Part shown: positions 6,330 to 7,360 of the stretch, piece after piece
How the letters are laid out: every line of letters starts with the position of its first letter
Numbering within the stretch: the first letter of the stretch is position 1
From: Bacteroidales bacterium
GTDB lineage: Bacteria > Bacteroidota > Bacteroidia > Bacteroidales > UBA932
Length of the DNA: 7,360 nt
Assembly: GCA_017548805.1 (NCBI GenBank)
Contig: JAFYZE010000092.1
Location: forward strand, 1 to 7,360
Reading direction: 5' to 3'
Notes under the pieces: generated by a model
Seen by the model: only the letters and a program-made list of their open reading frames with translations
Databases searched by the model: none
What the model was told of the DNA's origin: nothing
Position numbers and translations under genes: made by a program

Positions 6330-7142
6330 CTAATGCTTTATGGTCCTGACGCGGAAGTACAGCGCAGTAAGCATGCCGCCGACGACCACGAAATAGAATG
6401 CGTTGATGAAGAAGTTTACCCAGAAGCCGGCGTTATCGGCAGTAAGATTCTCGAAGAAGGTTTCGAAGTTGCTCATGTCGACACTCTTGAAAATGACGGC
6501 GATGATGAGGGACAGCAGCATGTTGAAGCCGATCAGGCAGAGGATGGTCTTGGCTGCCTTGCCCTTCTTGAAACAGATGGCGCCCAATGCGAACGGGAGT
6601 ATGCCCACGCACCAGTTCAGCCAAGTACTTACGACTGTTCCGCCGGGCGACAGGAACATGACGCTGACATTGTCGATGTCGGCCAGCTTGTCCAATCCGC
6701 TGCCGAGCTGGCGTACTACAGAGTCGCCGTAGACCGGCACGATCCAGGACAGCAGGAGGTCACAGACGGAGAAGAGTCCAAGGACTGCCACGGGCAGGAC
6801 GATGCACAGCATCAGGGCCATGGAGAGGAACTTCTCGAAAGAGGAAGCCGGGATCATCAGCCAGTCAGAGCCGCTCTTGCGTTCAGTCAGATGTCCGTAG
6901 AGTTTGACGGGGCCGGAGATAGCGACAATGATGAAAGCGAAGACAAGGATGACCACCTTTGCCGGCAGCGCGACCTGCGGGACATCGCCGGTGAAAACCA
7001 GGCCGAACAGGGTGTTGAAAAACAGAAGGATGAGGGGCAGGAGACCGACGGTCAGCGCCGACACGCCGAAATTGTTGCGGGCGTTGTTTAGGTCATAGGC
7101 GAAATAGCGCCCGAACCTTTTGATATCGAATACGTTGTTCAT
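6330..7142 (-). CDS. Six-TM ABC-2-like membrane protein (probable permease partner of the ABC ATPase)
   Basis: This 270-residue protein has about six hydrophobic segments, near 26-50, 60-80, 104-134, 172-191, 197-218 and 239-263, and a short basic C-terminus. It has no cleavable signal or catalytic motif. The IPASSFEKFLSMAL stretch (97-110) is of a kind I associate with uncharacterised Bacteroidota membrane proteins encoded beside ABC ATPases, but this is from memory. By position it is probably the inner-membrane subunit for the ATPase just upstream. The extracytoplasmic or loop region about 135-171 has no recognisable motif. ATG at 7140-7142 is fixed by a strong Shine-Dalgarno site 7 bp upstream. 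The GntR gene starts 4 bp after its stop. Confidence 0.8.
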   Translation of the reverse strand: MNNVFDIKRFGRYFAYDLNNARNNFGVSALTVGLLPLILLFFNTLFGLVFTGDVPQVALPAKVVILVFAFIIVAISGPVKLYGHLTERKSGSDWLMIPASSFEKFLSMALMLCIVLPVAVLGLFSVCDLLLSWIVPVYGDSVVRQLGSGLDKLADIDNVSVMFLSPGGTVVSTWLNWCVGILPFALGAICFKKGKAAKTILCLIGFNMLLSLIIAVIFKSVDMSNFETFFENLTADNAGFWVNFFINAFYFVVVGGMLTALYFRVRTIKH

Positions 7143-7149
7143 GATCTTT

Positions 7150-7155
7150 CCTCCT
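7150..7155 (-). promoter_or_regulatory. Strong Shine-Dalgarno site for the permease-like gene
   Basis: The minus strand reads AAAGGAGGAAAGATC before the ATG, placing AGGAGG 7 bp from the start codon. This is an ideal ribosome-binding site. The other starts in this window (ffh, lysA, GntR, head-GIN) have no comparable site, as is usual in Bacteroidota. Confidence 0.75.
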
Positions 7156-7160
7156 TTTTC

Positions 7161-7360
7161 CTATTTGTTGAACATTCCCTTTACGAGGTCCTTGTGCCTG
7201 TGTACGGCGTTGAACAGGGCCTCGATGTTGACCTTGCTCTCAAGACCTTCCGTATTCATTAGCACCTGGATGAAGCCTCCGGGCAACTGCTCGGAATACA
7301 GGCTCCCTGATGCAGGGTGGTGCCGTAGTCGAAGAAGAGCTTTTCGGTGATCTCCTCGAT
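7161..7360 (-). CDS. ABC transporter ATP-binding protein, C-terminal end, with probable frameshift
   Basis: Only the 3' end is inside the window; the ATPase motifs would be upstream, so the assignment rests on the C-terminal pattern and context. From the TAG at 7161-7163 the frame reads back through VNIEALFNAVHRHKDLVKG and LYSEQLPGGFIQVLMN, resembling C-termini of Bacteroidota ABC ATPases beside GntR genes. Going upstream, the coding signal changes frame near 7304-7314. From 7360 to about 7313 the convincing reading is IEEITEKLFFDYGTTL, with codons like those of its neighbours. The terminal frame there uses poor codons (CGA, CTA, CGG). The upstream frame, if followed, stops at TAA 7259-7261. 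One missing base near 7312 would restore a continuous protein. The permease-like gene follows after 18 bp. Confidence 0.6.
   Translation of the reverse strand, partial: RGDHRKALLRLRHHPASGSLYSEQLPGGFIQVLMNTEGLESKVNIEALFNAVHRHKDLVKGMFNK

Noticed and set aside
6300..7091. 263-codon rightward open frame antisense to the permease-like gene
   Set aside because: It is a very acidic, repetitive composition (E, D, Q, H) that mirrors the hydrophobic codons of the real membrane protein.

Overview
The window looks like chromosomal DNA of a fairly GC-rich member of the Bacteroidota, most likely Bacteroidales. Three things support this. Intergenic regions carry the Bacteroidota -7 promoter element TAnnTTTG, and most starts lack a Shine-Dalgarno sequence. 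The gene content is typical of the group: a head-GIN (DUF2807) lipoprotein next to a GntR/ABC cassette, and a short SPII lipoprotein. The Ffh and LysA proteins are ordinary bacterial forms. Genus cannot be fixed from the sequence alone.

Left part (1-4183). A 5'-truncated 5'-nucleotidase/2',3'-cyclic phosphodiesterase-type metallophosphatase runs rightward to 1524. It converges on a leftward pair, lysA (diaminopimelate decarboxylase) then ffh (signal recognition particle GTPase), separated by 15 bp and probably co-transcribed. The whole gap between the convergent genes is filled by a 125-bp structured element (1525-1649). Its 26-27 nt terminal arms pair almost perfectly around two small hairpins.

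Middle (4184-4742). An AT-rich divergent intergenic region holds a clear -7 box for lysA and an 8-bp inverted repeat that overlaps it. It leads rightward to a minimal AraC-family DNA-binding protein that has no sensor domain. The 3' end of that gene overlaps, tail to tail, a lipoprotein gene on the other strand.

Right part (4684-7360), all leftward. In transcription order it holds: the C-terminal end of an ABC transporter ATPase with an apparent frameshift; a six-TM permease-like protein with a strong Shine-Dalgarno site; a YtrA-type GntR repressor; a head-GIN beta-repeat lipoprotein; and, after an 81-bp gap with its own promoter, a small lipoprotein. The first four are spaced 18, 4 and 13 bp apart and look like one self-regulated cell-envelope operon.

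The least expected feature is a 19-bp inverted repeat (18/19 identical) at 5142-5160 and 5219-5237. It flanks the start codon of the small lipoprotein, and each arm contains a TATATTTG promoter box. The 125-bp element at 1525-1649 is the second candidate for a genuinely undescribed element. No tRNA, rRNA, CRISPR array, transposase or recombinase gene is visible.
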